Assembly (NCBI GenBank): GCA_005116815.1
Contig: SWDR01000031.1
Location: 18,646 to 74,858, forward strand
Reading direction: 5' to 3'
DNA from: Nitrospira sp.
GTDB lineage: Bacteria > Nitrospirota > Nitrospiria > Nitrospirales > Nitrospiraceae
Length of the DNA: 56,213 bases
Numbering within the stretch: the stretch's first letter is position 1; each line of letters starts with the position of its first letter. Made by a program: the position numbers and the translations under genes. The notes beneath the pieces were generated by a model. The model made no database searches and had not been told where the DNA came from. It worked only from the letters and a program-made list of their open reading frames with translations. This document shows, one piece after another, positions 15,923 to 26,658 of this stretch.

Positions 15923-18330
15923 CGCAGGGTTACGATCGTCACCCCATCCCCGCCTTCTGCCCGATCGCCTGGGCGGGTGCCTGCGACATAGGGGGAGTCC
16001 TTCAAATAGTCTCGCAAGGACGCTTTCAGTTTCCCTGTGCCATGGCCATGAATGATGCGGAGAAACGGCACGGCAGCCATCGTCGCGCGATCCAATGCCG
16101 CCACCACCTGGTCCAAGGCTTCATCCGCCGCCCTTCCTCGCACATCTACGACCGTCTGTTCATCCAGCCCCAGCCCACCTCCTGACTGGAACCGGCGTGG
16201 GGTCGATGGTGCTGACGCCGGCTTCGACTGTGCTGCTTGCCCTCGTGCGAGGCCCACGAGATTCGCCACAGTGGCGAGCAGTTCTCCTGCCCCCACCTTC
16301 ACCCTCACGCGTTTCTTTCCCTGCGTTGTTTCGAGGAGTGTGCCGGTCATCCCAAGCCCGCTGATCTCGACCTGATCTCCCACTCCCAATTGCTCAAGCG
16401 GAATCGGGGTGCCGGCCGGAGCCAGCTCGGCTCTTGTCTGCGCCTCGAGCTCGAACAGTCGTTGCTTCGCGGCTTTCGCTTTGATCAGCTTCTGCTCACC
16501 CTTGACGGTATCGACCGTGGCCTGTACTTCCGCTCGCGCACGGCTGAACTGTTCACTGAGTTTTCGTTTGAGACCCCTCTGCGCTTCCTTTTCTGTCTCT
16601 TCCAGGTGAGCCAACTGAGCCTTGGCCCTCTGCTCCGCCTGCTCCGCTTCACGTCTAGCCTCGACCGCGCGGGCGAGGTCGTCGGACAACTGCCGCTGCG
16701 TCGTTTGCAGATCGTGCAACATCGTTTCCATGGCCCGCTCATCTTTATGGAGCTTCAGCCGCGCCTTTTCCAGCAAGGCCCGGTCCATCCCCAACCGGCC
16801 GGCAATCTCCAGCGCGGACGATCCCCCCGGCACCCCCATGAAGAGGCGATAGGTGGGTGAGAGCGTCGCCACGTCAAACTCGACGCTGGCGTTCGCAAAG
16901 CCCGGCACAATATGGGCCAGGGTCTTCAGCGATCCGTAGTGGGTAGTCGCGACGACTTTCATGCCCAACGTGGCCAACCGGCAGAGCAAGGCTTCGGCCA
17001 GAGCCGCGCCTTCTGTCGGATCGGTCGAGGTGACCGGTTCATCGAGGAGGACTAACCATTGCCGAGGTTCGGACTCTCCGTCGCTGCTGCGCTGACGATC
17101 CGCCTCATCGAGCAACTGAATCATTTGGATCATATGCGCGGAAAAGCTGGACAGGTCTCGGGCCAGATCCTGGGCGTCGCCGATATCGGCATAGACATCG
17201 GGAAAGAACGCCATCTCGGATTCTGCATCACAAGGCAAGTGCAGTCCAGCACGGACCATCAGGGCAAAGAGCCCTACGATCTTGAGCGTCACGGTCTTCC
17301 CACCCGTATTGGGACCGGAGATGACGAGCACCTGGATCGATTCATCCAAGAGTATATCGTTGGCGACAACCTCCCCTTTCGACAACACGAGCAGGGGATG
17401 CCTGGCCTGCAGTAGCGTCACGCGCCCTTCGTCGTTGAGCACGACAGGCTGCGCCTTCACTTGGCGGCCAAACGAGGCCCGCGCCGCAATCCCATCCAAC
17501 TCGGCCAACGCCTCAAGCCCTGCCAGCATGAGCTCGGCTTGTGCGGCGACGAGGGTAGACAACTCACGGAGGATGCGCCGCACTTCCCGTTCGATCTCCA
17601 GATCCGCCACTTTGATCGAATTGTTCAGCTCGACCAGTTCGCGCGGCTCGATAAAGACCGTGGCCCCGCTGGCCGAGACGTCATGCACGATCCCCGGCAC
17701 CCGCCCCCGCATATCGGTTTTCACCGGGATGACATAGCGGCCTTCACGCTGAGCAAAATACTGTTCCTGTAAAATTTCTTCATACCGGCGCGAGTGAAGC
17801 ATCTGATCCACTTGATGCCTAATCTGCTGTTTGAGCGCATGCGCCTGATGGGTCAAGCGCCGCAACTCCGGCGTCGCCGACTCTTTCATCGAACCGTCCT
17901 GGTGGATGGCTGCATCCAGCGCGCTTTTCACGGGGCGCAGCTCCCCTGCCGATTGCAGAGATTGCCCGACAGCGCCCAACGCAGGAGCATCCTGCTGGTG
18001 CCGCAGGATAAACCGGCCGCTCTCCTCCAATAGCTCCAGCACGATGGCACAGTCCCGGAGTTCGAGGAGCTCCAGCGCCGCCCCTTTTTGAGCCCGGGCG
18101 AGTGGATCCCGAATATCAGGAAACATCAAGGGCGGCAGACCATCACCTGCATCCTGCAGCCGCCCCATCTCCGTCGTTTCCTGTTGGCGCTGGACGGCAT
18201 CCTCTAGATCGCCGGCCAATTCGCGCACACGACAACGCGCCGCCCCCATGGTCGAGCGGGCGTGACCGGCAAGGGCCTCGAGCAATCTCGGCCACTCTAA
18301 GACCTTCGTCGTTTGTTCGAAGAGATTCAC
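15919..18330 (-). CDS. mutS2: MutS2 family ATPase/endonuclease
   Basis: About 803 residues. MutS2 is a MutS paralogue without the mismatch-recognition domain; in characterised species it suppresses homologous recombination and/or acts on collided ribosomes. The core has Walker A GPNTGGKTVTLK, Walker B LVLLDEPVTSTDPTEG and ATTHYGSLK. A long coiled coil (ARAVEARREAEQAEQRAKAQ) follows, then a KOW-like segment and a C-terminal Smr nuclease domain (DVRGRAADEALDQV, IIHGHGTGKLK). GTG at 18330 is chosen because AGAGGT lies about 5 bases upstream and MutS2 proteins start near this point; GTG at 18348 is the longer alternative. It is divergent from gap. Its stop lies inside a repeat. Confidence 0.93.
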   Translation of the reverse strand: MNLFEQTTKVLEWPRLLEALAGHARSTMGAARCRVRELAGDLEDAVQRQQETTEMGRLQDAGDGLPPLMFPDIRDPLARAQKGAALELLELRDCAIVLELLEESGRFILRHQQDAPALGAVGQSLQSAGELRPVKSALDAAIHQDGSMKESATPELRRLTHQAHALKQQIRHQVDQMLHSRRYEEILQEQYFAQREGRYVIPVKTDMRGRVPGIVHDVSASGATVFIEPRELVELNNSIKVADLEIEREVRRILRELSTLVAAQAELMLAGLEALAELDGIAARASFGRQVKAQPVVLNDEGRVTLLQARHPLLVLSKGEVVANDILLDESIQVLVISGPNTGGKTVTLKIVGLFALMVRAGLHLPCDAESEMAFFPDVYADIGDAQDLARDLSSFSAHMIQMIQLLDEADRQRSSDGESEPRQWLVLLDEPVTSTDPTEGAALAEALLCRLATLGMKVVATTHYGSLKTLAHIVPGFANASVEFDVATLSPTYRLFMGVPGGSSALEIAGRLGMDRALLEKARLKLHKDERAMETMLHDLQTTQRQLSDDLARAVEARREAEQAEQRAKAQLAHLEETEKEAQRGLKRKLSEQFSRARAEVQATVDTVKGEQKLIKAKAAKQRLFELEAQTRAELAPAGTPIPLEQLGVGDQVEISGLGMTGTLLETTQGKKRVRVKVGAGELLATVANLVGLARGQAAQSKPASAPSTPRRFQSGGGLGLDEQTVVDVRGRAADEALDQVVAALDRATMAAVPFLRIIHGHGTGKLKASLRDYLKDSPYVAGTRPGDRAEGGDGVTIVTLR

Positions 18331-18498
18331 TGGTACCTCTGGGAGCACGTTTCAAGCTGGAATCGACGAACTCTAACGAACCCAGTGACAGAGACGCAAG
18401 GCAGCGGTCCGCAAACCTCGTCGCCGCTCTGCTGAGACCCGGTTCAACTGACAGAGAAACTTCTGTGATCCTGCGCGGAGTTACCGCTTTGGTATGGC

Positions 18499-18527
18499 TT
18501 GACAAGGCTTAGGGTGGTCGATACTAT
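18499..18527 (+). promoter_or_regulatory. Sigma-70 type promoter for the gap operon
   Basis: -35 TTGACA (18499-18504) and -10 TACTAT (18522-18527) with an exact 17-bp spacer; expected transcription start near 18534, about 50 bases before the gap ATG. The match is strong enough to be read by eye. Confidence 0.8.
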
Positions 18528-18539
18528 CGCCATCACTGT

Positions 18540-19598
<1,059 letters not shown>

Positions 19599-19683
19599 GC
19601 GTCTGGCTGGGGCCGTCCGCCTCTGCCTGATGTTGTATGACGCTGACTGGGATGCCTGGTAGGACTGACCTCACGGAGCCGCT

Positions 19684-20883
19684 ATGAATCTGCGCAAACA
19701 AACGATCGACGACGTCGTCCTGCGAGACAAGCGCGTCATCATCCGAGCCGACTTCAATGTCCCGCTGGACGATGCGCACCAAATCACCGACGATACCCGC
19801 ATTCGCTCGACGCTGCCGACCATCAATCGCGCCATCGACGACGGCGCCAAGGTGATCCTCTGCTCGCACCTGGGCCGGCCGAACGGAAAGTTCGACCCCA
19901 AATACAGTCTGGCTCCGGTCGCGAAACGCCTGGGACGGCTCATGGGCAAAGAGATTCTGTTTGCACCGGACTGTATCGGTCCGGCAGTGGAAGCACTGGT
20001 TGCCAAGATGAAGCCGGGAGACGTCCTGCTCCTTGAAAATCTCCGATTCCATCCGGGTGAAGAAAAGAACGACGATGCCTTTTCGAAAGCGCTGGCGTCC
20101 CTCGGCGACGTCTATATCAACGACGCCTTCGGTGCCGCACACCGGGCCCATGCCTCCACGGTCGGCATCACCAAATACATTCCTGCTTCGGCGGCAGGCT
20201 TCCTCCTCAAGAAGGAAATCGAATATCTGGAGGGAGCGGTCGAAAACCCCGTTCGGCCATTTGTCGCCGTGCTCGGCGGGGCGAAGGTGTCGGGAAAGAT
20301 CGGTGTCATCGAGAATTTGGGGAAACGCGTCGACAAAGTCATCATCGGCGGCGGCATGGCCTTTACCTTCCTCAAGGCAAAGGGAATGGAGATCGGCAAC
20401 TCCCTCGTCGAAAACGACATGTTGGACTTTGCCAAAGGCATCGAGGAACATGCCCTCTCCCGCGGCGTGAAGTTCTATCTGCCGGTCGATTGTGTCGTTG
20501 CGGCCAGCCGCGAGCTTGGGGCGGAATCCAAAATCGTTCCGGTTCAGGAGATTCCGAAGGGGTGGTACGCCCTCGACATTGGCCCAGCCTCCGTCAAACT
20601 CTTCAACGAAGTCGTCCAGAACGCAAAGACCATTCTGTGGAACGGACCGATGGGCGTCTTTGAAATCGACGCCTACGCGCGCGGGACGCTCGCCATGGCC
20701 CACACGGTTGCCAATGCCTACGCGCTCACGATCGTCGGCGGCGGCGAAACGGCTCTGGCCGTCCATCGAGCCGGCGAATCGGAGAATATGTCGTTTATTT
20801 CAACCGGCGGCGGCGCCGCACTGGAATTACTCGAAGGCAAACAACTCCCGGGCCTCACCGCCCTCCCGGATCGAGTCGCCTAA
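19684..20883 (+). CDS. pgk: Phosphoglycerate kinase
   Basis: A 399-residue two-domain kinase interconverting 1,3-bisphosphoglycerate plus ADP and 3-phosphoglycerate plus ATP. Landmarks are the N-terminal VIIRADFNVPLD, SHLGRPNG, LLENLRFHPGEEKND, then in the C-terminal nucleotide domain VLGGAKVSGKIGV, GGGMAFTFLKAKG and WNGPMGVFE. The ATG at 19684 follows CGGAG. It is 85 bp downstream of gap on the same strand, so probably co-transcribed. Confidence 0.97.
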   Translation: MNLRKQTIDDVVLRDKRVIIRADFNVPLDDAHQITDDTRIRSTLPTINRAIDDGAKVILCSHLGRPNGKFDPKYSLAPVAKRLGRLMGKEILFAPDCIGPAVEALVAKMKPGDVLLLENLRFHPGEEKNDDAFSKALASLGDVYINDAFGAAHRAHASTVGITKYIPASAAGFLLKKEIEYLEGAVENPVRPFVAVLGGAKVSGKIGVIENLGKRVDKVIIGGGMAFTFLKAKGMEIGNSLVENDMLDFAKGIEEHALSRGVKFYLPVDCVVAASRELGAESKIVPVQEIPKGWYALDIGPASVKLFNEVVQNAKTILWNGPMGVFEIDAYARGTLAMAHTVANAYALTIVGGGETALAVHRAGESENMSFISTGGGAALELLEGKQLPGLTALPDRVA

Positions 20884-20928
20884 CCGCTCATCGCGACGCT
20901 CACACCCTCTACCAACATCGAGACACCA

Positions 20929-21702
20929 GTGCGCAAACCCCTCATCGTCGGCAACTGGAAGATGAACAAGACGGCCTCTGAGGCCGCCGACTTCATTCGC
21001 GACCTCCTGACGCGACTGCCCGCAGTGGCCCCCAACGCTGACGTAGTCCTTGCGCCACCCTTCACGTCCCTCGAAACGGCCCGCAAGGCCTTAGGACCCT
21101 CTTCATGGATCAATCTCGGCGCACAAAATGTCCATTGGGAGACACAGGGAGCCTTTACGGGAGAAGTCTCCGCTCCGATGTTGCGCGATCTCGGATGCCG
21201 CTATGTGATCGTCGGCCATTCTGAACGCCGCGCGTTGTTCGGTGAACGAGATGAGACGATTCAAAAGAAAGTCCGGGCGGCGCTCACGCAGGGCCTATTC
21301 CCGATCCTCTGTGTGGGCGAGTCGCTAGCTGAACGAGAGGCAGGCCAGACAGAATCGGTCGTCACCACTCAGCTGACCGGCAGCCTGGCTGGGTTCACCG
21401 CACAGGATCTTGCAACCATCACCATCGCCTACGAACCGGTCTGGGCCATCGGCACAGGACGAGCGGCCACCACGGAACAAGCCGTGGCCGTACACCGCTC
21501 GATCCGCACGCTCGTGACGACCAACTGGGGAGACGCCACGGCATCGGCCATCAGAATCCTGTATGGTGGAAGCGTCACGCCTCAAAATATTTCGGCGCTC
21601 CTCGCCTCGGATGCGATCGACGGCGCATTAGTCGGCGGGGCTTGTCTCAACCCCGACTCCTTTGCTACAATCGTCAGCATTGCTCAGACACAGCGGGCCT
21701 AA
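20929..21702 (+). CDS. tpiA: Triosephosphate isomerase
   Basis: A 257-residue TIM-barrel enzyme interconverting dihydroxyacetone phosphate and glyceraldehyde 3-phosphate. The start is GTG at 20929, giving the canonical RKPLIVGNWKMNKT. The catalytic histidine is in IVGHSERR, the catalytic glutamate in IAYEPVWAIGTG, and the phosphate-gripping LYGGSV and GALVGGA loops are present. It is third in the gap operon, 45 bp after pgk. Confidence 0.96.
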   Translation: MRKPLIVGNWKMNKTASEAADFIRDLLTRLPAVAPNADVVLAPPFTSLETARKALGPSSWINLGAQNVHWETQGAFTGEVSAPMLRDLGCRYVIVGHSERRALFGERDETIQKKVRAALTQGLFPILCVGESLAEREAGQTESVVTTQLTGSLAGFTAQDLATITIAYEPVWAIGTGRAATTEQAVAVHRSIRTLVTTNWGDATASAIRILYGGSVTPQNISALLASDAIDGALVGGACLNPDSFATIVSIAQTQRA

Positions 21703-21716
21703 CGGATCGGAGTGCC

Positions 21717-22079
21717 ATGTATACTTTCCTTATCGTCATTCACGTCATGATCTGCTTTCTTATGATCGGCGCCATCCTCTTACAGTCAGGTAAGGGCGCT
21801 GAGATCGGCGCATCGTTCGGCGGCTCCAGCCAGACCGTGTTCGGAAGCCGTGGCCCGGCCAACTTCCTGAGCAAGTTCACCGTCGTCGTCGCGGCGATCT
21901 TCATGCTCACCTCGTTGAGCCTCGCCATCATGGCCAGAGAGCGAACGTTTTCCTCCACGGTGATCGACCTCAAAAAGAAAGAGACCTCTCAGACCGCTCC
22001 AGAAACTCCGGCGACAACGCCGGCAGCCCCAGCCGCTGAGACCCACGCCCCAGGCGACGCCTCCACCAGCGGACACTAG
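21717..22079 (+). CDS. secG: Preprotein translocase subunit SecG
   Basis: A 120-residue inner-membrane protein, the accessory subunit of the SecYEG channel. Helix 1 (TFLIVIHVMICFLMIGAILL) is followed by the family loop LLQSGKGAEIGASFGGSSQTVFG (residues 21-43) and helix 2 (FTVVVAAIFMLTSLSLAIM). A variable Pro/Ala/Thr-rich C-terminal tail follows. The ATG at 21717 follows CGGAG; the tpiA stop is only 14 bases upstream. The tpiA-secG linkage is widespread in bacteria. The stop reads CTAGCAGAACGCTG, reminiscent of a decayed family A end. Confidence 0.93.
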   Translation: MYTFLIVIHVMICFLMIGAILLQSGKGAEIGASFGGSSQTVFGSRGPANFLSKFTVVVAAIFMLTSLSLAIMARERTFSSTVIDLKKKETSQTAPETPATTPAAPAAETHAPGDASTSGH

Positions 22080-22175
22080 CAGAACGCTGCCCACACGAAA
22101 CCGGTCGCACTGACGCATAGGCGAACACTCATGCACGCCTACCAACCGCTGCCTCATTGTTGAAAATTCGAAGAT

Positions 22176-23090
22176 CTAGATGCGGGTGAGCCAGGCCTCG
22201 TGGGAGGAATCTTCCCCGCGCACGATGGAAAAGAAGGTCTTCTGCAGAGCTTGCGTGATCGGCCCAGGCTTGCCTGTTCCAATCCGGCGATTGTCGATTT
22301 CCCGCACAGGGGTGAGCTCAGCCGCAGTCCCGGTCACGAACACTTCATCGGCGATATACATGTCATCGCGCGTGAAGCGCTCCTCGGCCACGGGGATCCC
22401 CTTCTCGCGGGCCAAATCGATGACGGAGCTTCTCGTAATGCCATCGAGAATCGAGGTGAGCGGCGTAGTTTTGATCCGCCCTTTCCGCACGATGAAGATG
22501 TTCTCTCCCGTTCCTTCGGAGACATACCCCTCGGTATCGAGAAGAATGGCTTCATCGTAGCCGTCGGCTTTGGCTTCTCGCTTCGCGAGAATCGAGTTCA
22601 CGTAGTAGCCGGAAATCTTCCCTCTCGTCATCGAGACGTTGACGTGATGCCGGGTAAACGAGGACACGCGGGCGCGCATCCCATTCGCCAGGGCATCGTC
22701 CCCGAGATAGGCGCCCCAGGTCCAGGCTGCGATCGCAAGCTTGATCGGATTATCGCCGGGATAAACACCCATCGCGCCATGCCCGATGTAGACGAGCGGA
22801 CGGATGTAGCAAGCATCCAGCTTATTGACCCTGACCGTCTCCACGATGGCTTCTGCGACCTGCTTCCTGTCGAAGGGCAACTGCATCATACCGATATGGG
22901 CGGAATCGAACAGCCGATCCACATGCTCTTGCGGCCGGAAAATCGCGGAACCGGACTTCCCCTTGTAACAGCGAATGCCCTCGAACGCAGCCAGTCCGTA
23001 ATGAAGCGAATGGGTCATGACATGGACATTCGCGTCCGCCCAATTGACGAACGACCCGTCCATCCAAATTTTTCCTTGAGGCTCAAGCAT
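22176..23090 (-). CDS. ilvE: Branched-chain amino acid aminotransferase
   Basis: A 304-residue PLP enzyme of fold type IV that transfers amino groups between glutamate and branched-chain 2-oxo acids. Visible are the N-terminal IWMDGSFVNWADANVHVMTH, HYGLAAFEGIRCY, the PLP-lysine region GKISGYYVNSILAKREA, ILLDTEGYVSEGTGENIFIV and the C-terminal EVFVTGTAAELTPVREID. The ATG at 23090 is used; a frame open to 23177 encodes a non-family hydrophobic stretch. No clear ribosome-binding site is seen. It is convergent with the gap operon. Confidence 0.93.
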   Translation of the reverse strand: MLEPQGKIWMDGSFVNWADANVHVMTHSLHYGLAAFEGIRCYKGKSGSAIFRPQEHVDRLFDSAHIGMMQLPFDRKQVAEAIVETVRVNKLDACYIRPLVYIGHGAMGVYPGDNPIKLAIAAWTWGAYLGDDALANGMRARVSSFTRHHVNVSMTRGKISGYYVNSILAKREAKADGYDEAILLDTEGYVSEGTGENIFIVRKGRIKTTPLTSILDGITRSSVIDLAREKGIPVAEERFTRDDMYIADEVFVTGTAAELTPVREIDNRRIGTGKPGPITQALQKTFFSIVRGEDSSHEAWLTRI

Positions 23091-23216
23091 AAGTAGCAAC
23101 CATACAGAGATGAGTCCGAGCAAGTCGAAAACGGAATATAGCAGCGGGCCGGAAGGAGCGTCAAGCAAGCGGGCCAAGCCAGGCTTGGAAAGGGCGATGA
23201 AGGATGCCGCACGCTC

Positions 23217-23591
23217 TCAGCGCGGCATCTGACGGACACGAATCTGCTGACTCATGGCAGCGGCGATATGCTTCGCAGAGAAGGGACTGATATGGATGAA
23301 ATCCACGCCGAAATCACATCCATCGACCCAGCGAACCGTGACCAGTTCGATTTCTATGGTCGGGCCATCTTCCTCAAGTGAGAGACGTAACGCCAAACAA
23401 AGGCCCGGCTTCACTCCATGTTCGCCTTGAATGCGCATGCCAGATTGAGAGAGATTAGTCACTATACCCTTCCCGACGCTATCTCCGCTGAGATAGTAGA
23501 GCACGCGCCAGATTGGGATGCGCCGATAGGGCCGAAGCACGAATCGAGTGCTGTTCGGTCTGGCAAGACTAGACTTCGGAGCTACGGCCAT
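23217..23591 (-). CDS. PilZ domain protein
   Basis: A 124-residue protein with a PilZ-like c-di-GMP-binding pattern: arginines in RPYRRIPIWR ahead of GKGIVTNLSQSGMRIQGE (the N/DxSxxG motif), then a beta-barrel ending VRWVDGCDFGVDFIHIS. The ATG at 23591 has GGAG 10 bases upstream; a longer frame to 23735 adds residues without family similarity. It probably links c-di-GMP to a membrane or motility target. It stands alone, divergent from rplU. Confidence 0.8.
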   Translation of the reverse strand: MAVAPKSSLARPNSTRFVLRPYRRIPIWRVLYYLSGDSVGKGIVTNLSQSGMRIQGEHGVKPGLCLALRLSLEEDGPTIEIELVTVRWVDGCDFGVDFIHISPFSAKHIAAAMSQQIRVRQMPR

Positions 23592-23744
23592 AATGTTATC
23601 TCCAATCCGTGAAATGACTCGAGAATAGAACATCAGCATACGCGCAGGGGCCTGAGCTGGATAGCCCACGAATAGGGTAGCCCGAAGGAGGGGGTCAGAC
23701 TGACCCAGTCGGGAGGGAATCTCAGGGGAAGGCATGCCTTTACC

Positions 23745-23773
23745 TTGACAGCCTTCGGACCCCTGTGTTACAC
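23745..23773 (+). promoter_or_regulatory. Sigma-70 type promoter for rplU-rpmA
   Basis: -35 TTGACA (23745-23750) and a -10 of TTACAC (23768-23773, 17-bp spacer), overlapping TACACA one base further on. It lies about 30 bases before the rplU start, which is preceded by a strong GGAGG. Confidence 0.65.
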
Positions 23774-23803
23774 AATCATCTTCTGTAACGGAGGCAGGTG
23801 TTT

Positions 23804-24118
23804 ATGTACGCAATCATTGAGACAGGCGGCAAGCAGTATCGCGTTGAAACTGGATCGTTGGTCCAGGTGGAATCCCTTCCCGGCGAGATCGGGGGGACGA
23901 TCGACCTCGACCAGGTTCGACTGGTTCACGGCGAAAAGGGCATGCAAGTCGGGCAACCGTTGGTCAAAGGGGCCACCGTCAAAGCCGAAATCATTGCCCA
24001 GGATCGTACGCGTTCCATCACCATTTTCAAGAAACAACGGCGCAAGAACTATCGGAGGACCCGTGGCCATCGCCAGGGTTTCACCAAGCTGCGCATTACC
24101 GGTATCGAAACAGCCTAA
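23804..24118 (+). CDS. rplU: 50S ribosomal protein L21
   Basis: A 104-residue ribosomal protein. It starts MYAIIETGGKQYRVE and ends with the basic RRKNYRRTRGHRQGFTKLRI that contacts 23S rRNA. The ATG at 23804 follows GGAGG; an upstream in-frame GTG at 23798 is too close to it. It is first in rplU-rpmA-obgE-proB. Confidence 0.97.
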   Translation: MYAIIETGGKQYRVETGSLVQVESLPGEIGGTIDLDQVRLVHGEKGMQVGQPLVKGATVKAEIIAQDRTRSITIFKKQRRKNYRRTRGHRQGFTKLRITGIETA

Positions 24119-24130
24119 CGAGGATCAGTC

Positions 24131-24400
24131 ATGGCAACAAATAAAGGCGGCGGATCAACTAGAAACGGGCGCGATAGCAATCCGCAATATCTCGGGGTCA
24201 AAGCCTACGGCGGCGAGACCGTGAAAGCCGGATCGATCCTGATCCGTCAGCGAGGAACGAAGTTCTTCCCCGGCTTCAACGTGGGCCTCGGTAAAGACCA
24301 TACCCTCTTCGCCCTCATCACGGGGATTGTAAAGTTCGAACGTGGCCGTGGACGGAAGAAGATCAGTGTCTATTCCGACTCCATACCTGCGGTTTCCTAA
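24131..24400 (+). CDS. rpmA: 50S ribosomal protein L27
   Basis: An 89-residue ribosomal protein whose N-terminus reaches the peptidyl-transferase centre. Typical features are [21 protein letters not shown], the [11 protein letters not shown] loop and [10 protein letters not shown]. It begins directly with MATNKGGG, so no cleaved N-terminal extension of the firmicute type is present. It is 12 bp after rplU and clearly in the same transcript. Confidence 0.97.
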   Translation: MATNKGGGSTRNGRDSNPQYLGVKAYGGETVKAGSILIRQRGTKFFPGFNVGLGKDHTLFALITGIVKFERGRGRKKISVYSDSIPAVS

Positions 24401-24529
24401 CGCATCTTTCTCTCTTCTCTCGTCACAACTTCGTTACCCGCGAGGACTCCCGGCATGACTGTACATGCAACGGGATGCTCCTCGCAGGCAATGGTCTCAC
24501 AGCTCTCACACTGAAGAAACGGTGCGCCG

Positions 24530-25555
24530 ATGTTTGTCGATGAAGTCCGCATTCGCATCACAGCCGGCCGAGGCGGCGACGGCTCATGCAGTTTTCGGCG
24601 CGAAAAGTTTGTGCCGCGCGGCGGACCTGACGGCGGCGACGGCGGCGACGGCGGCAACGTCGTGTTCGAAGCCTCGTCTCGCATGACCACACTCCTCGAC
24701 CTCCGGTACCAAAAACACTACGAAGCAGAGGTCGGCCGCCAGGGAGGCGCTGCCAATTGCTCCGGAAGATGCGGCGAAGATGTGGTAGTACTCCTTCCCG
24801 TCGGCACCGTCATCTTCAACGATGAAACCAACGAGGTCATGGCCGACCTGGTCGCCACAGGACAGCGGTTTGTGGCGGCACATGGGGGCCATGGCGGACG
24901 AGGCAACAACCACTTCGCCACTCCGACCAATCGCACACCGACGGAATTCGAACTCGGCACTGAAGGCGAAGTCCGGTCGCTCCGGCTTGAGCTCAAACTG
25001 TTGGCCGACGTCGGACTGGTCGGGTTCCCCAATGCCGGGAAATCGACGCTCATCTCCGTCATTTCGGCCGCACGACCCAAGATTGCCGACTATCCCTTCA
25101 CTACGCTGGTGCCGAATTTGGGAATCGTGCGCTGGGGAGAAAAGGGCAGCTTCGCCGTCGCAGACATTCCAGGAATCATTGAAGGCGCTCACGAGGGCAA
25201 GGGCCTGGGACTCCGGTTTCTCCGGCATATCGAGCGCACATCGTTCCTGCTCTATCTGATCGACGTGTCGGAATGGGCCCCCGAAGAACCGGTCAACACC
25301 TTCAAGGTCATGCGTCAAGAATTGGCTGCCTACGATGAGCCGATCACTGCGCGCCCCTTTGCCGTCGTCGCGACTAAAATCGACGCAGCTGGAGATGGCG
25401 CGCGCCTGCGCGAGTTGCAGAAATATTGCAAGCGCCATCGCTACCCGTGCCTTCAGATCTCTGCCGCCACGAGAGAAGGGCTCACGGAACTCGTCAACTA
25501 TGTGGGGCAACAGGTTACACAGCTTCGAGCCACGCCATGCGAGATCAGCTCCTAA
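24530..25555 (+). CDS. obgE: GTPase Obg (ribosome assembly)
   Basis: A 341-residue GTPase acting in late 50S assembly and stress control. The N-terminal Obg fold (residues 1-158) shows the glycine repeats FVDEVRIRITAGRGGDGS, RGGPDGGDGGDGG and GGHGGRGNNHF. The G domain has G1 GFPNAGKST, G3 DIPGIIEGA and the G4 segment ATKIDAA. It ends after the G domain, so the optional OCT domain is absent. Its stop overlaps the start of proB by 19 bases. Confidence 0.95.
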   Translation: MFVDEVRIRITAGRGGDGSCSFRREKFVPRGGPDGGDGGDGGNVVFEASSRMTTLLDLRYQKHYEAEVGRQGGAANCSGRCGEDVVVLLPVGTVIFNDETNEVMADLVATGQRFVAAHGGHGGRGNNHFATPTNRTPTEFELGTEGEVRSLRLELKLLADVGLVGFPNAGKSTLISVISAARPKIADYPFTTLVPNLGIVRWGEKGSFAVADIPGIIEGAHEGKGLGLRFLRHIERTSFLLYLIDVSEWAPEEPVNTFKVMRQELAAYDEPITARPFAVVATKIDAAGDGARLRELQKYCKRHRYPCLQISAATREGLTELVNYVGQQVTQLRATPCEISS

Positions 25556-26658
25556 AGCAGGCCACCCGCATCGTCATCAAAATCGGGAGCAGTCTCATCG
25601 CATCCCGAGAGACTGGACTGCGCCCGGAACAGATCGATCGGCTCGCGGATGAAATTGCGATACTCCGATCGAGCGGCCGTGAAGTCCTAATTGTCTCCTC
25701 CGGCGCGATTGTCTCCGGCATCAAGAAGTTGGGTCTGACGGAATACCCCAAAAGTCTCCCCGTGAAACAGGCAGCCGCGGCGGTCGGCCAGAGCCGGCTC
25801 ATGTGGGCCTACGAAAAATCGTTTGAACGGCTCGACATCAAAGTCGCGCAAATCCTCCTGACGCACCACGACCTTGCCGACCGGCGGCGTTTTCTCAATG
25901 CCCGCCACACTTTGAATGCGCTGATCGGATTCGGGGTCATCCCCATCATCAACGAAAACGATACGGTCGCCGTGGATGAAATCCGTGTGGGAGACAACGA
26001 TACGCTGGCCGCCGAGGTCGCCCATCTGGTCGATGCGGAGCTACTGATCATCCTGTCAGATATCGCCGGCCTGTTTACCGAGGACCCACGCAAAAACCCG
26101 TCAGCCACGCTGATTCCATTGATTCAGGACATTACCGAAGACATTGAGCAGCGAGCCGGGGCTTCCAGCTCATTCGAGGGAACCGGGGGCATGGCGACGA
26201 AGGTCCGGGCTGCCAAGAAAGTCAGTGAGTATGGCGTGGCCACGTTGATCTTGAATGGGCAAGAAGCCGGCCTCCTCCCTCACGTATTGGCCGGCGGCCC
26301 CGGCGGCAGCCTCTTCCTTGCGAAAGAGCGTCGCTTCACCAGCCGCAAACATTGGATCGCCTTTACGCTCAGACCGCGAGGAACTTTGACGCTCGACCCA
26401 GGAGCCGTTGAGGCGCTGGCCCGGCGAGGCAAGAGCCTCCTGGCTTCCGGCATCGTCAATGCCAGCGGACCATTCGAAGCGGGCGATGCCGTCAGCTGTC
26501 TCGACCAGGACGGCAAAGAATTCGCAAAGGGGTTGGTGAACTTCTCGTCCGATATGATCCTCAAGATCAAAGGGCTTAAAACCACCGAGATCCAGCAGCA
26601 ACTCGGGCCTCAAGAATATGAAGAAGTCATCCATCGGGACAACTTGGTGATTCTCTAG
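25537..26658 (+). CDS. proB: Glutamate 5-kinase
   Basis: A 373-residue enzyme for the first step of proline synthesis, ATP-dependent phosphorylation of glutamate. The amino-acid kinase domain (residues 1-255) shows RIVIKIGSSLI, VSSGAIVSGIKKLG, the PIINENDTVAVDEI substrate loop, LSDIAGLFTEDP and GGMATKVRAAK. A C-terminal PUA domain (about 275-365) is present. The ATG at 25537 is inside the end of obgE. The TAG stop (26656-26658) is the first triplet of a family A repeat. Confidence 0.95.
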   Translation: MRDQLLKQATRIVIKIGSSLIASRETGLRPEQIDRLADEIAILRSSGREVLIVSSGAIVSGIKKLGLTEYPKSLPVKQAAAAVGQSRLMWAYEKSFERLDIKVAQILLTHHDLADRRRFLNARHTLNALIGFGVIPIINENDTVAVDEIRVGDNDTLAAEVAHLVDAELLIILSDIAGLFTEDPRKNPSATLIPLIQDITEDIEQRAGASSSFEGTGGMATKVRAAKKVSEYGVATLILNGQEAGLLPHVLAGGPGGSLFLAKERRFTSRKHWIAFTLRPRGTLTLDPGAVEALARRGKSLLASGIVNASGPFEAGDAVSCLDQDGKEFAKGLVNFSSDMILKIKGLKTTEIQQQLGPQEYEEVIHRDNLVIL